Source: [Mycobacterium] fortunisiensis (GTDB lineage Bacteria > Actinomycetota > Actinomycetes > Mycobacteriales > Mycobacteriaceae). Taken from it: 64,000 bases of DNA. The translations under genes and the position numbers were made by a program. The notes beneath the pieces are model-generated. The model was not told the origin of the DNA and ran no database searches. It saw nothing but the letters and a program-made list of their open reading frames with translations. The DNA is taken from the NCBI RefSeq assembly GCF_019050325.1, contig NZ_VOMB01000016.1:124001-188000 (forward strand), read 5' to 3'. Shown piece by piece: positions 8,183 through 20,229 of the stretch; the first letter of the stretch is position 1; every line of letters begins with the position of its first letter.

Positions 8183-9559
8183 ATGCACCAGCTCGTCGCG
8201 CAGATCTCGCTGATCCACGGCTGGTTTCCAGTTGTCGTCCAGGCGTGCGCCGCGGTGCTGCTGGGAGCCGCCGTGGGCTGGCGCACGCCGCGGTGGCGCC
8301 TGCGGACGCTTCCGGCGCTGGTGGTCGCGGCAGCGGCGGTGGCGGCGGTCATGTACTCCTACATCGATTCGATCGGGGTGGCCGGCAACGCCGGCCCACC
8401 GGAGTTGTGGGCCTGGATCGCGTTGACGGCCTTGGCCGTCGGGGTGCTGCTGGTGGGCTGGGTGAGCGCGCGATGGTGGCGCCGCGGAGTCTCGGCGGTG
8501 GCCGTCGGGGTATGCGTGCTGGCCTGTGGTCTGACGCTCAACATGTGGGTCGGCTATTTCCCGACGGTGTATGCGATGTGGAACCAGTTCACCTCCAGTC
8601 CACTGCCGGGGCAGACGGATCGGTTGACCGTGACGAAGATGCAGCTGGCTCATTTTCGGCCACCCAGTGGCGTGCTGGTGCCGGTCACCATCGGCTCCGA
8701 ATCCTCCGGCTTCACCCACCGCAGTGAGCTCGTCTACCTTCCACCGGCGTGGTTCGCCGGCAATCCGCCGCCGGAACTTCCCGCGGTGATGATGATCGGA
8801 TCGCAACTGAACACCCCGGCCGATTGGCTGCGGGCCGGGAACGTGCTGGGCATTCTCGACGGATTCGCGGCCGGGCACGGCGGCAATGCACCGGTGTTCG
8901 TGTTCGTCGATGCCACCGGCTCGTTCACCAACGACACCGAGTGCGTCAACGGGATTCGGGGCAACGCCGCCGACCACCTGACCAAAGATGTTGTGCCGTA
9001 CCTGATCTCGAATTTTGGTGTGCGCTCAGACCGAGACGGATGGGGGATCGCCGGGTGGTCGATGGGTGGTACCTGCGCGGTGGACCTGACCTTGATGCAT
9101 CCCGACATGTTCCGTGCATTCGTCGACATCGCCGGCGATCTGCGCCCGAATGCGGGGAACAAGCAGCAGACCATCAACCGGCTCTTCGGGGGCGATGCCG
9201 AGGCCTGGGCGGCTTACGACCCTGTGACGATCATGCAGCGCCACGGCCGGTACTCGGACGTCTCCGCGTGGTTCGAGGTGCCCACCGCCCGAGGCGGCAG
9301 CACCCACGACCCGTCGGCCAACCCCGAGGCGCAGGACGTTGCCGCGACCACGCTGTGCGAGGCGGCCCGGGCCGTCGCGATCAGGTGCGCGGTGACCACC
9401 GCGCCGGGCCGGCACGACTGGGCGTTCGCCGCCAACGCTTTTGCCGGCGCGCTGCCCTGGCTGGCCGGCAAGTTGCACACCCCCGGCGTGGGCGAAACCG
9501 CGTTGCCGCCGTCGACGCTGGGGGAGCAGACCATCTCAGCTCAGGCCGCGCCGGGTTAG
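8183..9559 (+). CDS. Membrane-anchored esterase (esterase D / antigen 85-like fold)
   Basis: A 458-residue protein. The first ~130 residues hold about four membrane helices (for example ACAAVLLGAAVGW, LRTLPALVVAAAAVAAVMYS, IALTALAVGVLLVGWV). An alpha/beta-hydrolase of the putative-esterase family follows, with nucleophile elbow GWSMGG and catalytic His in PGRHDWAF. The catalytic domain therefore probably sits outside the membrane. Family members act on acyl esters, and antigen 85 mycolyltransferases share the fold, but mycolyltransferase activity is not implied. GTG at 8177 and ATG at 8183 are both possible starts; AAAAGG lies 5 nt before the ATG. Confidence 0.8.
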   Translation: MHQLVAQISLIHGWFPVVVQACAAVLLGAAVGWRTPRWRLRTLPALVVAAAAVAAVMYSYIDSIGVAGNAGPPELWAWIALTALAVGVLLVGWVSARWWRRGVSAVAVGVCVLACGLTLNMWVGYFPTVYAMWNQFTSSPLPGQTDRLTVTKMQLAHFRPPSGVLVPVTIGSESSGFTHRSELVYLPPAWFAGNPPPELPAVMMIGSQLNTPADWLRAGNVLGILDGFAAGHGGNAPVFVFVDATGSFTNDTECVNGIRGNAADHLTKDVVPYLISNFGVRSDRDGWGIAGWSMGGTCAVDLTLMHPDMFRAFVDIAGDLRPNAGNKQQTINRLFGGDAEAWAAYDPVTIMQRHGRYSDVSAWFEVPTARGGSTHDPSANPEAQDVAATTLCEAARAVAIRCAVTTAPGRHDWAFAANAFAGALPWLAGKLHTPGVGETALPPSTLGEQTISAQAAPG

Positions 9560-9569
9560 TTTCCCGGCC

Positions 9570-9625
9570 GAGCAGACGCGAAAGTACCCAATATTGGTGG
9601 ATTTGAGGTACTTTCGCGTGTGCTC
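9570..9625. repeat. Imperfect palindrome, family with core AGCAGACGC..GTACC
   Basis: Arms of 19 bp (9570-9588 and 9607-9625) match except at one position, separated by 18 bp. It lies just after the esterase stop and could terminate transcription. The arm sequence recurs in diverged form between pfkA and gatB (50966-51019), which suggests a dispersed intergenic element. Confidence 0.65.
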
Positions 9626-9693
9626 GCCGACGAAACCGGGTGTTTTTGGCGGTGAATCACGAATGAAGCACCGCCCAACTGTCGGCTCCTCCA

Positions 9694-10080
9694 GTGGTGG
9701 CTCGGCCGCGCAACGACGAAACTGACGGAGTGTCGACAAAGACGCTGCTGATCTCGGTCCTCAACTGGTTGCGCGCCGGCTATCCAGAGGGGGTGCCCGG
9801 TACCGATCGGGTGCCGCTGCTGGCGCTGCTGCGCGCCACGCCGCTGACTGAGGAACAGGTCGCCGAGGTGGTGCGCAATATCGCCGAGGCCGCAGCGCCC
9901 GCCGACATCGATGATCCCATCGAACGTGACGACATCGCCATCTTCATCGCCGAGGTCACGGACCACGACGCCGGGCCGGAGAACATCGCCCGCGTGGCGG
10001 CGAAACTGGCCGCCGCGGGTTGGCCGCTGGCCGGCGTCGACCTGGAGTTCGATGCCAGCCTTGACCCGGAAGACCAATAA
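9694..10080 (+). CDS. DUF3349 protein (Rv3046c-like)
   Basis: A 128-residue, acidic, mostly helical protein. The core (STKTLLISVLNWLRAGYPEGV, then TDRVPLLALLRATPLTEEQV) is the DUF3349 pattern, known almost only from actinobacteria and represented in M. tuberculosis by Rv3046c/Rv3047c, at this same place in the gene order. Family function is unknown. The start could be GTG at 9694 or 9697, or GTG at 9730, which would begin right at the conserved STKTLL segment. A strong terminator follows. Confidence 0.8.
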   Translation: MVARPRNDETDGVSTKTLLISVLNWLRAGYPEGVPGTDRVPLLALLRATPLTEEQVAEVVRNIAEAAAPADIDDPIERDDIAIFIAEVTDHDAGPENIARVAAKLAAAGWPLAGVDLEFDASLDPEDQ

Positions 10081-10085
10081 CGCAT

Positions 10086-10130
10086 AACGCCGCTGGTTGC
10101 AGTCACCAGGTGACTGCAACCAGCGGCGTT
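10086..10130. terminator. 22-bp perfect hairpin between DUF3349 gene and adhC
   Basis: AACGCCGCTGGTTGCAGTCACC, one base, then its exact complement. It sits between two convergent genes (stops at 10080 and 10147) and can serve both directions. No T-run follows. Confidence 0.85.
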
Positions 10131-10146
10131 GACGAAAATGCCGCTT

Positions 10147-11199
10147 CTAGCCGCGCAGTGACGCCGTGTCGATCACGAAGCGGTACCGCACGTCGCTGGC
10201 CAGGACGCGCTCGTAGGCCTCGTTGATGTAATCGGGGGCGATGACCTCGATCTCGGGCAGCACGTTGTGCTCGGCGCAGAAGTCGAGCATCTCCTGGGTC
10301 TCGGGGATACCGCCGATCATCGAGCCGGACAGGCTGCGGCGCATCCCGGCCAGCGGGAACGGGGGCACCTCCATGGCGTGCTCGGGCATGCCCAGCTCCA
10401 CCAGGGTGCCGTCGACCTTGAGCAGGTTCAGGTAGGCGCCGAGGTTGAGGTTGGCCGACACCGTGTTGAGGATCAGGTCGAAGCGGCCTGCCAGTTTGGC
10501 GAAGGTGTCCGGGTCGCTGGTCGCGTAGTACTCGTCGGCGCCCAGTCGCAGCCCGTCTTCCATCTTCTTCAGCGACTGCGACAGCACGGTGACGTGCGCG
10601 CCCATGGCGTGGGCCAGCTTCACCCCCATGTGGCCGAGGCCGCCGAGGCCGATCACGGCGATGTTCTTGCCGGGCCCGGCGTTCCAGTGGCGCAGCGGCG
10701 AGAACAAGGTAATGCCTGCGCACAGCAGGGGAGCGGCCGCATCGAGCGGGATGCTGTCGGGGATGCGCAGGACGTAGTTCTCGTCGACGACGATCGCGCC
10801 GCTGTAGCCGCCGTAGGTCGGCGAACCGTCGCGCTCGGTCGAGTTGTAGGTGCCGTGCATGCCGTAGTCGCCGGTGCAGTACTGCTGCAGACCGGCTTTG
10901 CAGTTGTCGCAGTCACGACAGGAATCGATGAAACACCCGACTCCGACGTGGTCGCCCACTTTGTACTTGGTGACCTCGGCGCCCACCTCGGTGACGACGC
11001 CGGCGATCTCGTGACCGGCCACCACCGGGTAGTTGGGGGTGCCCCACTCGCCCTTGACGGTGTGGATGTCGGAATGGCAGATGCCGGCGAAATGGATGTC
11101 GAACGCCACGTCGTGCGGCCCGACCTCGCGGCGGGTGATGGTGGTCTTGGCCAGCGGCTCGGTCGCCGATTGCGCGGCATAGGCATAAACAGTGCTCAT
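10147..11199 (-). CDS. adhC: Zinc-dependent NADP alcohol dehydrogenase (cinnamyl-alcohol type)
   Basis: A 350-residue medium-chain dehydrogenase. The catalytic zinc site is marked by GICHSDIH and GHEIAG, and the structural zinc site by four cysteines in [15 protein letters not shown]. The nucleotide-binding motif is [18 protein letters not shown]. It is close to M. tuberculosis AdhC (Rv3045), which reduces aromatic and aliphatic aldehydes with NADPH. I start at ATG 11197-11199 ([10 protein letters not shown]) with AAAGAGGG upstream; the longer frame has no family match. Position next to fecB agrees with H37Rv, except that a YciI-like gene is inserted between them. Confidence 0.95.
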   Translation of the reverse strand: MSTVYAYAAQSATEPLAKTTITRREVGPHDVAFDIHFAGICHSDIHTVKGEWGTPNYPVVAGHEIAGVVTEVGAEVTKYKVGDHVGVGCFIDSCRDCDNCKAGLQQYCTGDYGMHGTYNSTERDGSPTYGGYSGAIVVDENYVLRIPDSIPLDAAAPLLCAGITLFSPLRHWNAGPGKNIAVIGLGGLGHMGVKLAHAMGAHVTVLSQSLKKMEDGLRLGADEYYATSDPDTFAKLAGRFDLILNTVSANLNLGAYLNLLKVDGTLVELGMPEHAMEVPPFPLAGMRRSLSGSMIGGIPETQEMLDFCAEHNVLPEIEVIAPDYINEAYERVLASDVRYRFVIDTASLRG

Positions 11200-11342
11200 C
11201 GAAGCCCTCTTTGTTCGTCTTCTGTACGTATCCGGTGAAAATGTTAGTCCGGTTAACTGACTACTGCCTGTGACGGCAGCCAGAAGCGTGCAACGACGTG
11301 AGTGGCGTCGGTAATCCCGCGGCCGGCAAAGTGCCGGCCCGG

Positions 11343-11618
11343 TCACAGGCCGGGTGCGCGCACCGACCCGTTGAACGACACCCGTTCACAGCGGATGAGC
11401 CCGGCCAGCGTGTAGGGATCGCGGGCGATGAGATCCTCGACGTCTTCTTCGCTGATGTCTCCGGTGATCAGCACCGCTCCGGTGGCCGATTCCACCCGGC
11501 CGGCCAGCAGGATGCGACCGGCGGCGACTTCCTCCTTCAGCCACGCGACGTGCGCTGGGCGGGTCTGGTCGACGACGTCGACGGGCTGGGTGTAAGTCGT
11601 GGTGAGGACGTGGAACAC
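11343..11618 (-). CDS. YciI-like (YCII domain) protein
   Basis: A 91-residue single-domain protein of the dimeric alpha-beta ferredoxin-like YCII family ([29 protein letters not shown]..). The conserved His is in the segment RPAHVAWL. Roles are mostly unknown; some members are small dehalogenase-like or stress proteins. The GTG start (11616-11618) lies 10 bp after the fecB stop, so it is almost certainly co-transcribed with fecB. This gene is absent from the H37Rv order that I recall between Rv3044 and Rv3045. Confidence 0.8.
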   Translation of the reverse strand: MFHVLTTTYTQPVDVVDQTRPAHVAWLKEEVAAGRILLAGRVESATGAVLITGDISEEDVEDLIARDPYTLAGLIRCERVSFNGSVRAPGL

Positions 11619-11628
11619 GGTCGCGAGA

Positions 11629-12711
11629 CTAGTTGATCGGCGCGTTGACCCAGCGCAGGTCATCGAGGATGCCGCGGGCGGCCACGATGTTCTGCCCGGT
11701 CTGCCACACCTCGTTGTTCACCACGAACACCCGGTTGTCCTTGGCCGCTGACAATGCTCGCCACGCCGGGCTGTGCAGGATGTCGGGAGCCTTGTCGCGG
11801 GCCGCCGGGGAAGCAAAGGAAACGTAGACGATGTCCGCGTCGGCAATGCGATAGTCGGCGTCGGTGGTGCTCAGCTCCGCGTAGGGCTTGTCGGTGAAGC
11901 GTTGCGCGGCCGGACGGTCCAAGCCGACCGCGGCGAGCACGCTGGCCGGGAAATTGTCCGCGCCGTAGACCCGGACGGTGTTCTCGGTCAGCTGCACCAC
12001 CGAGGCCTGGAAGTGCGCGGCATCGTTGTCCGCACCGGTGTCACGGGCGGCGTCGTCGAACGCGCCGATCAGGTCGGCAGCCGCGTCCGCCCGTCCGGTG
12101 GCAGCACCCACCGCGCGCAACGTATCGCGCCAGGCCGCGCCCGGCGCACCGGTGAAGACGGTCGGGGCGATCGCCGACAATGCGCCGAAGGAGGCCGGGG
12201 TCGACGCGGCCGAGCCCAGGATCACTTCCGGGTCGGCGGCCTCGATCGCGGCCAGGTCCGGCGCGCTGCGGGAGCCCGCCGGGGCCACCGCGTGCACCAC
12301 AGCACCGAGATAGGCGGGTTGCTCGGCGCCGCCGTCGGGGAGAGCGGCCGCCACGATCCGGGACTGCAGACCCAGCGCGCACAACGCGTCGAGCTGGTCG
12401 CCGGACAACGCGACGATGCGCTGCGGATCGCCGCGCACCTCCGTGGACTCCGCGATATCCGAGCTGTCGGCTCCGTCTCCTCTGGCGTTGTCCACCCGCC
12501 GTGCGGAATCGTCGGCCGGAGCGGGTTCGGCCGCACAGGATTCGTCGGGCCGGCGCTGATTGCCCAGGACACCCGCATCGGCGATCTTGGTCACGCTCGT
12601 GGTCATCGACGCCGAAGCCGGGGAACCCGGCTCGGACGCGCCGCAGCCACTGGCCAGGGTGGCCGCGGCGGCGATCACCGCGACGGCGACGAGGGGTCGG
12701 TTGCTCAGCAC
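11629..12711 (-). CDS. fecB: Iron-siderophore-type binding lipoprotein FecB
   Basis: A 360-residue lipoprotein. A signal peptide ends in the lipobox LASGC (Cys23), a Ser/Ala/Asp-rich linker runs to about residue 90, and a class III periplasmic-binding fold follows (PQRIVALSGDQLDALCALGL, DPEVILGSA, KDNRVFVVNNEVWQTG). It corresponds to Rv3044, annotated as a Fe(III)-dicitrate binding protein and linked to siderophore binding and cell-wall integrity. The GTG start lies 6 nt after a TACGGT -10 element. It is divergent from ctaD and followed by the YciI-like gene. No IdeR box was seen in front of it. Confidence 0.92.
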   Translation of the reverse strand: MLSNRPLVAVAVIAAAATLASGCGASEPGSPASASMTTSVTKIADAGVLGNQRRPDESCAAEPAPADDSARRVDNARGDGADSSDIAESTEVRGDPQRIVALSGDQLDALCALGLQSRIVAAALPDGGAEQPAYLGAVVHAVAPAGSRSAPDLAAIEAADPEVILGSAASTPASFGALSAIAPTVFTGAPGAAWRDTLRAVGAATGRADAAADLIGAFDDAARDTGADNDAAHFQASVVQLTENTVRVYGADNFPASVLAAVGLDRPAAQRFTDKPYAELSTTDADYRIADADIVYVSFASPAARDKAPDILHSPAWRALSAAKDNRVFVVNNEVWQTGQNIVAARGILDDLRWVNAPIN

Positions 12712-12717
12712 CGGCCG

Positions 12718-12723
12718 ACCGTA
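12718..12723 (-). promoter_or_regulatory. -10 element of fecB (leaderless type)
   Basis: On the minus strand TACGGT ends 6 nt before the fecB GTG, predicting a leaderless mRNA. Confidence 0.55.
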
Positions 12724-12854
12724 ACATTCACCGATTCAGTGCTGGTCAGGGGCTTGTCGGCGAAACCTGCAGCACCCCGGGACGACTCAGTACGACAGTT
12801 TGTAGGACCCAGACACGCGCAGACCGTCGGGAGCGTTAGGATTCAGTGCGATAA

Positions 12855-15902
<3,048 letters not shown>

Positions 15903-15931
15903 CACGCACATCGGCTGCGTTCGCCCTGCCG

Positions 15932-15937
15932 TAGGGT
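15932..15937 (+). promoter_or_regulatory. -10 element of the small secreted protein gene
   Basis: TAGGGT ends 6 nt before the ATG at 15944. This is a leaderless layout. Confidence 0.5.
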
Positions 15938-15943
15938 AGGGGC

Positions 15944-16252
15944 ATGGCGAACCTCAAGCACGCAGTCGTGATTGGCGGGTTCGCCGTTGCGGCCGTTCTG
16001 GGTCAGCTGGCCGTTGCGGCGCCTGCCGAGGCCAAGCGCTGCCCGTCGGGCACCAAGGCGACCAAGTTCGACGGTGTCTGCGTGGCCGGCTCGTCCGGCG
16101 GTGGGATGGGCGCGGTGGCGCCGCCGGTGATGGCGCCCAGCGCCGGGGGGACCAACATCACGAACCAGCCGGGCCAGCTGCCGACGGTGAACGGCATTCC
16201 GTGCACCATCGAACATTTCAGCACCTGCTACGCGATGGCGCAGCAGCCATAG
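15944..16252 (+). CDS. Small secreted protein of unknown function
   Basis: A 102-residue protein with a clear signal peptide (MANLKHAVVIGGFAVAAVLG, cleavage near AEA at about residue 30). The mature part has four cysteines in two pairs (KRCPSGTK/GVCVAG and IPCTIEHFSTCYAM) around a Gly/Pro/Ala linker, suggesting two disulphide hairpins. The pattern resembles short exported mycobacterial proteins I cannot name. It faces the MocR gene tail to tail with 4 bp between stops. Function unknown. Confidence 0.75.
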   Translation: MANLKHAVVIGGFAVAAVLGQLAVAAPAEAKRCPSGTKATKFDGVCVAGSSGGGMGAVAPPVMAPSAGGTNITNQPGQLPTVNGIPCTIEHFSTCYAMAQQP

Positions 16253-16256
16253 CGGT

Positions 16257-17696
16257 TCAGACCACCAGGGTCTGACGTTGCGCACCGACGGTGCCGGTGA
16301 TGCTGTGCCAGGCGCGGGCCAGCAACTGCACCGCGTCTTCGAGTTCAGATTCGGGCAGCGCATACGGCAGCCGGATGAACCGTTCCAGCGTGCCGTCCAC
16401 CCCGAACCGTGGGCCGGCCGGCACGTCCAACCCGAGCCGCAGCGCCGCGGCTGACAACGCCGTACTCATCGGGGCGGGCAGCCTCACCCACAGCGACATC
16501 CCGCCGCGGCCGGGCCCCGGCTGCCAGTCTGGAAGCTCACGAGCCAGCAGACCCACCAGAAACTCCCGACGTGCGCGCAGCAGGTCACGCCGTTCCGGCA
16601 ACACCTCGGCGTGCATCGCGAGAAGCCTTGCCGCGGCGAGTTGTTCGAGGATCGGGGTACCGAGATCCACTGACGGGCGGATCGCTGCGATGGTGGCCAG
16701 CGTGCCGCGTTCGGCGCGGATCCAGCCGACCCGCAGGCCGCCCCAGAACGATTTCGACATCGAGCCGACGGTCAGCACCAGATCATCGCGTCCGACCGCG
16801 GCGGCCAACGGCTGCGGCGGCGCCTCATCGAGCCACATGTCGGCGATCGATTCGTCGACGATGGTGCGGGTCCGGGTGTCGGAGATGATCTGCCCCAACT
16901 GTTTTCGTTGCGCTGCCGACAGGGTGAACCCGGTCGGGTTGTGGCTGTCGGGGATCAGGTAGGCCAGGCTCGGGGCGAGCTGTCGCAGCGCGGCCTGGAC
17001 GGCGCCCAGTTCCCAACCGTCTTCGGTGAGCGCCACCGGAACTGCCCGGGCCCCCGCGGTCGAGATCGCGGTCAGCGCGCCGTGGTAGGTGGGCTGTTCG
17101 ACGAGCACCCGGTCGCCGGGGCGGGTGTGGCTGGCCAGGATCAGCCCGATGGCGTGCTGGGCTCCGGTGGTCACCATGATCTGGTCGGGATCGGTGGGTA
17201 GCCCACGGGCGCAATATCTTTCGGCGATCGCCACGCGCAGCGGGTCGACCCCCATCAGCTCGTGGCCGGGGGCCCGCAGAAAGGGGGTGATGTCCCGGGC
17301 AGCCTCGCCGAACGCCTCCAGCACGGCGGTGGCCGGTGCGCACATGGCTGCTTCGGCCAGGCTGACGGTCGGCGTCGGGGCATCGGTGTGGACCTGGCTC
17401 GAGGTGGGCAGCGCGGTGATGCTGCGGGCACCGCGGCGGGCGTGCAGGTAGCCGTCCTCGCGCAACTGGGCGAAGGCCGCCGTCACGGTCGTGCGGGAGA
17501 CACGTAGCGACTCGGCCAGCGCCCGTTCACTGGGGATGCGGGACCCCACCGGAACCCGGCCGTCCACGATGAGCAGCCGGATGGCGTCCGCCAACCCGAG
17601 ATAGGCGGGGCCGCTGTGACTGGAGGTGCGCCAGTTCCCCAGTTCGCGGGCCAGCAGGTCCACGTCGAGGGCTCGGGCGGCCATATCTGCCGACAT
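16257..17696 (-). CDS. MocR/PdxR-type regulator (GntR HTH fused to aminotransferase fold)
   Basis: A 479-residue fusion. Residues ~30-95 form a GntR winged helix (LADAIRLLIVDGRVPVGSRI, SERALAESLRVSRTTVTAAF). The rest is a fold-type I aminotransferase with PDSHNPTGF, TIVDESIADMW and the PLP-lysine region SMSKSFWGGLRVGW. MocR proteins sense PLP or related amines and commonly control vitamin B6 or transport genes. The start is ATG 17694-17696 or 17682-17684. It is divergent from a micro-ORF and a YczE-like membrane protein gene, a pairing known for MocR regulators, and a dyad in the gap is a plausible operator. Confidence 0.9.
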   Translation of the reverse strand: MSADMAARALDVDLLARELGNWRTSSHSGPAYLGLADAIRLLIVDGRVPVGSRIPSERALAESLRVSRTTVTAAFAQLREDGYLHARRGARSITALPTSSQVHTDAPTPTVSLAEAAMCAPATAVLEAFGEAARDITPFLRAPGHELMGVDPLRVAIAERYCARGLPTDPDQIMVTTGAQHAIGLILASHTRPGDRVLVEQPTYHGALTAISTAGARAVPVALTEDGWELGAVQAALRQLAPSLAYLIPDSHNPTGFTLSAAQRKQLGQIISDTRTRTIVDESIADMWLDEAPPQPLAAAVGRDDLVLTVGSMSKSFWGGLRVGWIRAERGTLATIAAIRPSVDLGTPILEQLAAARLLAMHAEVLPERRDLLRARREFLVGLLARELPDWQPGPGRGGMSLWVRLPAPMSTALSAAALRLGLDVPAGPRFGVDGTLERFIRLPYALPESELEDAVQLLARAWHSITGTVGAQRQTLVV

Positions 17697-17702
17697 AATG
17701 AG

Positions 17703-17722
17703 GCCAGTATGGGCGAACTGGC
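17703..17722. promoter_or_regulatory. Candidate MocR operator dyad
   Basis: GCCAGT (17703-17708), 8 bp, ACTGGC (17717-17722) lies 7 bp upstream of the MocR start in the divergent region. The assignment is by position only. Confidence 0.35.
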
Positions 17723-17760
17723 TATTGATGAGCAAGCCACATGGCCGGGATCATCGCTAC

Positions 17761-17907
17761 ATGGCACGGAACTGGATATCCCGATTGGCGGAGAACCTCC
17801 GCCGGCTGTACGACCCCGGCAACAGCTTCGGAGACCGCGATGTGGACGCCCGCCGGGTGATCGGTGAGCTCGACGCCATCCGCGCCCGATTCCCCGACCA
17901 CGCATGA
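17761..17907 (+). CDS. 48-residue micro-ORF coupled to the YczE-like gene
   Basis: The frame runs from ATG 17761 to TGA 17905-17907 and encodes a charged, helical peptide (MARNWISRLAENLRRLYDPG, ending IRARFPDHA). Its stop overlaps the ATG of the membrane protein gene (ATGA at 17904-17907), the usual sign of translational coupling. The composition (many Arg, Asp, Leu in heptad-like spacing) fits a real short protein better than chance, but I recognise no family. It might also act as a regulatory leader ORF. Confidence 0.5.
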   Translation: MARNWISRLAENLRRLYDPGNSFGDRDVDARRVIGELDAIRARFPDHA

Positions 17908-18620
17908 GGACCGCATTCACCCGGGGCACCCTGCTCCTGATCGGCCTGTGCGGCTACGGCGTGTCGATGGCCATGATGGTGCGCGCCGGGCTGGGACTCG
18001 ACCCATGGGACGTCTTCCACCAGGGCCTGACCCGGCACACCCCGCTGACCCTCGGCATGGCCTCGGCCGTCGTCGGTGTCGTCGTGCTACTGGCCTGGAT
18101 CCCCCTGCGGAACCGGCCCGGGGTCGGCACCGTCGCCAACGTCATCGTCATCGCGGTCACCGTCGATACCACCCTCGCGGCGCTCCCCGCGCCCTCGGCG
18201 CTGGGAGTGCGAATCGCGATGATGGTCGGTGCCGTCGTGCTCAATGCCATCAGCACCGTGCTCTACATCGGTGCCGGCCTGGGCCCGGGGCCCCGCGACG
18301 GCCTGATGACCGGCCTGGTGGCACGCACCGGGCTGTCGGTGCGATTGGTACGCACCGGGATCGAGGCCACCGTGCTGGCGGTCGGCTGGCTGCTCGGCGG
18401 CACCGTCGGTGTCGGCACCCTGGTGTACGCATTCGGGATCGGGCCCCTCGTGCAGCTGTTTCTGCGGCTCACCCCGCGCGCATTGCTGTTCCACGATTTC
18501 AGCGGCGGGCGCGCCCGAGCAGATCGCGACACGGTCACTACGATGAGCGAGTGGCCGCAGGGGAACGCACCGATTCGACAATCAGCGACGACGGCGACGG
18601 AACCGACCCCGACCTGCTGA
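17904..18620 (+). CDS. YczE-like integral membrane protein
   Basis: A 238-residue protein with five or six hydrophobic helices (RGTLLLIGLCGYGVSMAMMV, LGMASAVVGVVVLLAWIPL, VANVIVIAVTVDTTLAAL and others) and the family motif GLGLDPWDVFHQGL repeated as GLGPGPRDGLMTGL, the mark of an internal duplication. YczE-like proteins are often divergent from MocR regulators and are proposed transporters of a small amine or vitamin-like compound. The last ~70 bases overlap the start of the ABC ATPase gene in another frame, so its C-terminal tail after about residue 200 may not be conserved. Confidence 0.85.
   Translation: MRTAFTRGTLLLIGLCGYGVSMAMMVRAGLGLDPWDVFHQGLTRHTPLTLGMASAVVGVVVLLAWIPLRNRPGVGTVANVIVIAVTVDTTLAALPAPSALGVRIAMMVGAVVLNAISTVLYIGAGLGPGPRDGLMTGLVARTGLSVRLVRTGIEATVLAVGWLLGGTVGVGTLVYAFGIGPLVQLFLRLTPRALLFHDFSGGRARADRDTVTTMSEWPQGNAPIRQSATTATEPTPTC
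18539..18544 (+). promoter_or_regulatory. -10 element of the ABC ATPase gene inside the YczE-like gene
   Basis: TACGAT ends 6 nt before the GTG at 18551. It supports that start and an independent promoter for the downstream genes. Confidence 0.5.
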
Positions 18621-19420
18621 TCGACTTCGCCCGGGTGACCCTGCGGCGCGGCGGCAACACCCTGATCGGGCCGATCACCTGGAGCGTCGAACTCGACGAA
18701 CGCTGGGTGGTCATCGGCCCCAACGGCGCGGGCAAAACCTCACTGCTGCGGATCGCCGCGGCCACCGAACATCCGACCTCGGGCACCGCCTACGTGCTCG
18801 GCGAACGGTTGGGCCGCACCGACATGTCCGAGTTGCGGGCCCGCGTCGGGCTGAGCAGCTCGGCCCTGTCCCAACGCATCCCCGACACCGAGGTGGTACG
18901 CGACCTGGTGGTGTCCGCCGGCTACGCCGTCCTGGGCCGCTGGCGCGAGGACTACGACGACGTCGACTACGCCCAGGCCATCGACATGCTGGAGAGCGTC
19001 GGCGCCGAACACCTGGCCGAACGCACCTACGGCACCCTCTCGGAAGGCGAACGCAAACGGGTGCTGATCGCCCGATCGCTGATGACCGACCCGGAGCTGC
19101 TGCTGCTCGATGAACCCGCCGCCGGGCTCGACCTGGGTGGCCGCGAAGAGCTCGTGGCACGGTTGACCGACCTGGCCGCCGACCCCGACGCGCCGGCCAT
19201 GGTGCTGGTGACCCATCATGTCGAGGAGATCCCAGTGGGGTTCAGCCACGCGCTGATCCTCTCGGAAGGCCAGGCGGTGGCCTCAGGTCTGCTGACCGAG
19301 GTGTTGACCGCGGAGAACTTGTCCAAGGCATTCGGCCAGTCGATCGCCCTGGATGTGATCGACGGGCGCTACTTCGCCCGCCGGACCAGGAGCCGTGCGG
19401 CTCACAGGAGGCGTGCATGA
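18551..19420 (+). CDS. ABC transporter ATP-binding protein (Rv3041c-like)
   Basis: A 289-residue ATPase with all ABC motifs: Walker A GPNGAGKTS near residue 57, signature LSEGERKRV, Walker B ELLLLDEPAAGLD and the switch His in VTHHVEE. No membrane subunit gene is adjacent, so the transport partner is unknown; ATPases of this stand-alone type may pair with distant permeases. The frame is open far upstream, but GTG 18551 preceded by TACGAT gives the right N-terminus. The stop overlaps the next ATG (ATGA at 19417-19420). The position matches Rv3041c. Confidence 0.9.
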   Translation: MAAGERTDSTISDDGDGTDPDLLIDFARVTLRRGGNTLIGPITWSVELDERWVVIGPNGAGKTSLLRIAAATEHPTSGTAYVLGERLGRTDMSELRARVGLSSSALSQRIPDTEVVRDLVVSAGYAVLGRWREDYDDVDYAQAIDMLESVGAEHLAERTYGTLSEGERKRVLIARSLMTDPELLLLDEPAAGLDLGGREELVARLTDLAADPDAPAMVLVTHHVEEIPVGFSHALILSEGQAVASGLLTEVLTAENLSKAFGQSIALDVIDGRYFARRTRSRAAHRRRA

Positions 19421-20229
19421 CCGATCCATTGGTGCCCAGGCCCGCGGCCACGGTGATGCTGGTCCGCGACGGCGCCGAATCGATCGAAGTGTTCATGATG
19501 CGCCGGCACGCGGCCATGGACTTCGTGGCCGGGGTGATGGTGTTCCCCGGCGGTGGCGTCGACGACCGCGATCGCAATGCCGACATCGCCTGGTTCGGTC
19601 CCGACCCGGACTGGTGGGCCCAGCGACTCGGGGTGGAAACCGGACTGGCCGAGGCGTTGGTGTGCGCGGCGGCCCGCGAGACCTTCGAGGAATCGGGCGT
19701 GTTGTTCGCCGGGCCCGCCAGCGGGTCGGGGAATCCGGGCATCATTTCCGACGCCTCGGTCTACGGCGACGCGCGCGCCGCCCTGGCCAACCACTCGCTG
19801 TCCTTCGCCGACTTCCTGCGCGACGAGAAACTCGTGCTGCGGGCCGACCTGCTGCGGCCATGGGACAACTGGATCACCCCCAAGGAAGAGCGCACCCGCC
19901 GCTACGACACCTTCTTCTTCGTCGGTGCACTGCCCGAGGGCCAGCGGGCCGACGGTGAGAACACCGAATCCGACCAGGCGTTCTGGAGCACCCCGCAGGC
20001 CGGTCTCGACGACTTCGAGCAGGGAAACTCGTTCCTGCTGCCGCCCACCTGGACCCAGCTGAACTCGCTCAACGGCCGCTGCGTGTCCGATGTGTTGGCG
20101 ACCGAACGCAAGATCGTGGCGATCGAACCCAACCTCGCGCTGGGCGGAGGGAACTGGAACATCGAGTTCTTCGACGGCGAGCGCTACAACGCGGCGCGTA
20201 ACCACCGGTCCCCGGGAGTGAACCAGTGA
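19417..20229 (+). CDS. Nudix-fold hydrolase-like protein (Rv3040c-like)
   Basis: A 270-residue protein with an N-terminal Nudix domain ([34 protein letters not shown]). The Nudix box reads [21 protein letters not shown] is present, so a metal-dependent pyrophosphatase is possible. The extended length with an insert after the box fits the NUDT19/coenzyme A diphosphatase-like subgroup, but substrate is unknown. ATG 19417 overlaps the ATPase stop and its own stop overlaps the echA17 start (GTGA). This tight coupling with echA17 suggests an acyl-CoA-related role. Confidence 0.85.
   Translation: MTDPLVPRPAATVMLVRDGAESIEVFMMRRHAAMDFVAGVMVFPGGGVDDRDRNADIAWFGPDPDWWAQRLGVETGLAEALVCAAARETFEESGVLFAGPASGSGNPGIISDASVYGDARAALANHSLSFADFLRDEKLVLRADLLRPWDNWITPKEERTRRYDTFFFVGALPEGQRADGENTESDQAFWSTPQAGLDDFEQGNSFLLPPTWTQLNSLNGRCVSDVLATERKIVAIEPNLALGGGNWNIEFFDGERYNAARNHRSPGVNQ

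Noticed and set aside
17864..18550. N-terminal extension of the ABC ATPase frame
   Set aside because: The upstream translation is Arg-rich, overlaps the YczE-like gene in another frame, and lacks ABC motifs. The TACGAT/GTG pair at 18539-18553 gives a better start.
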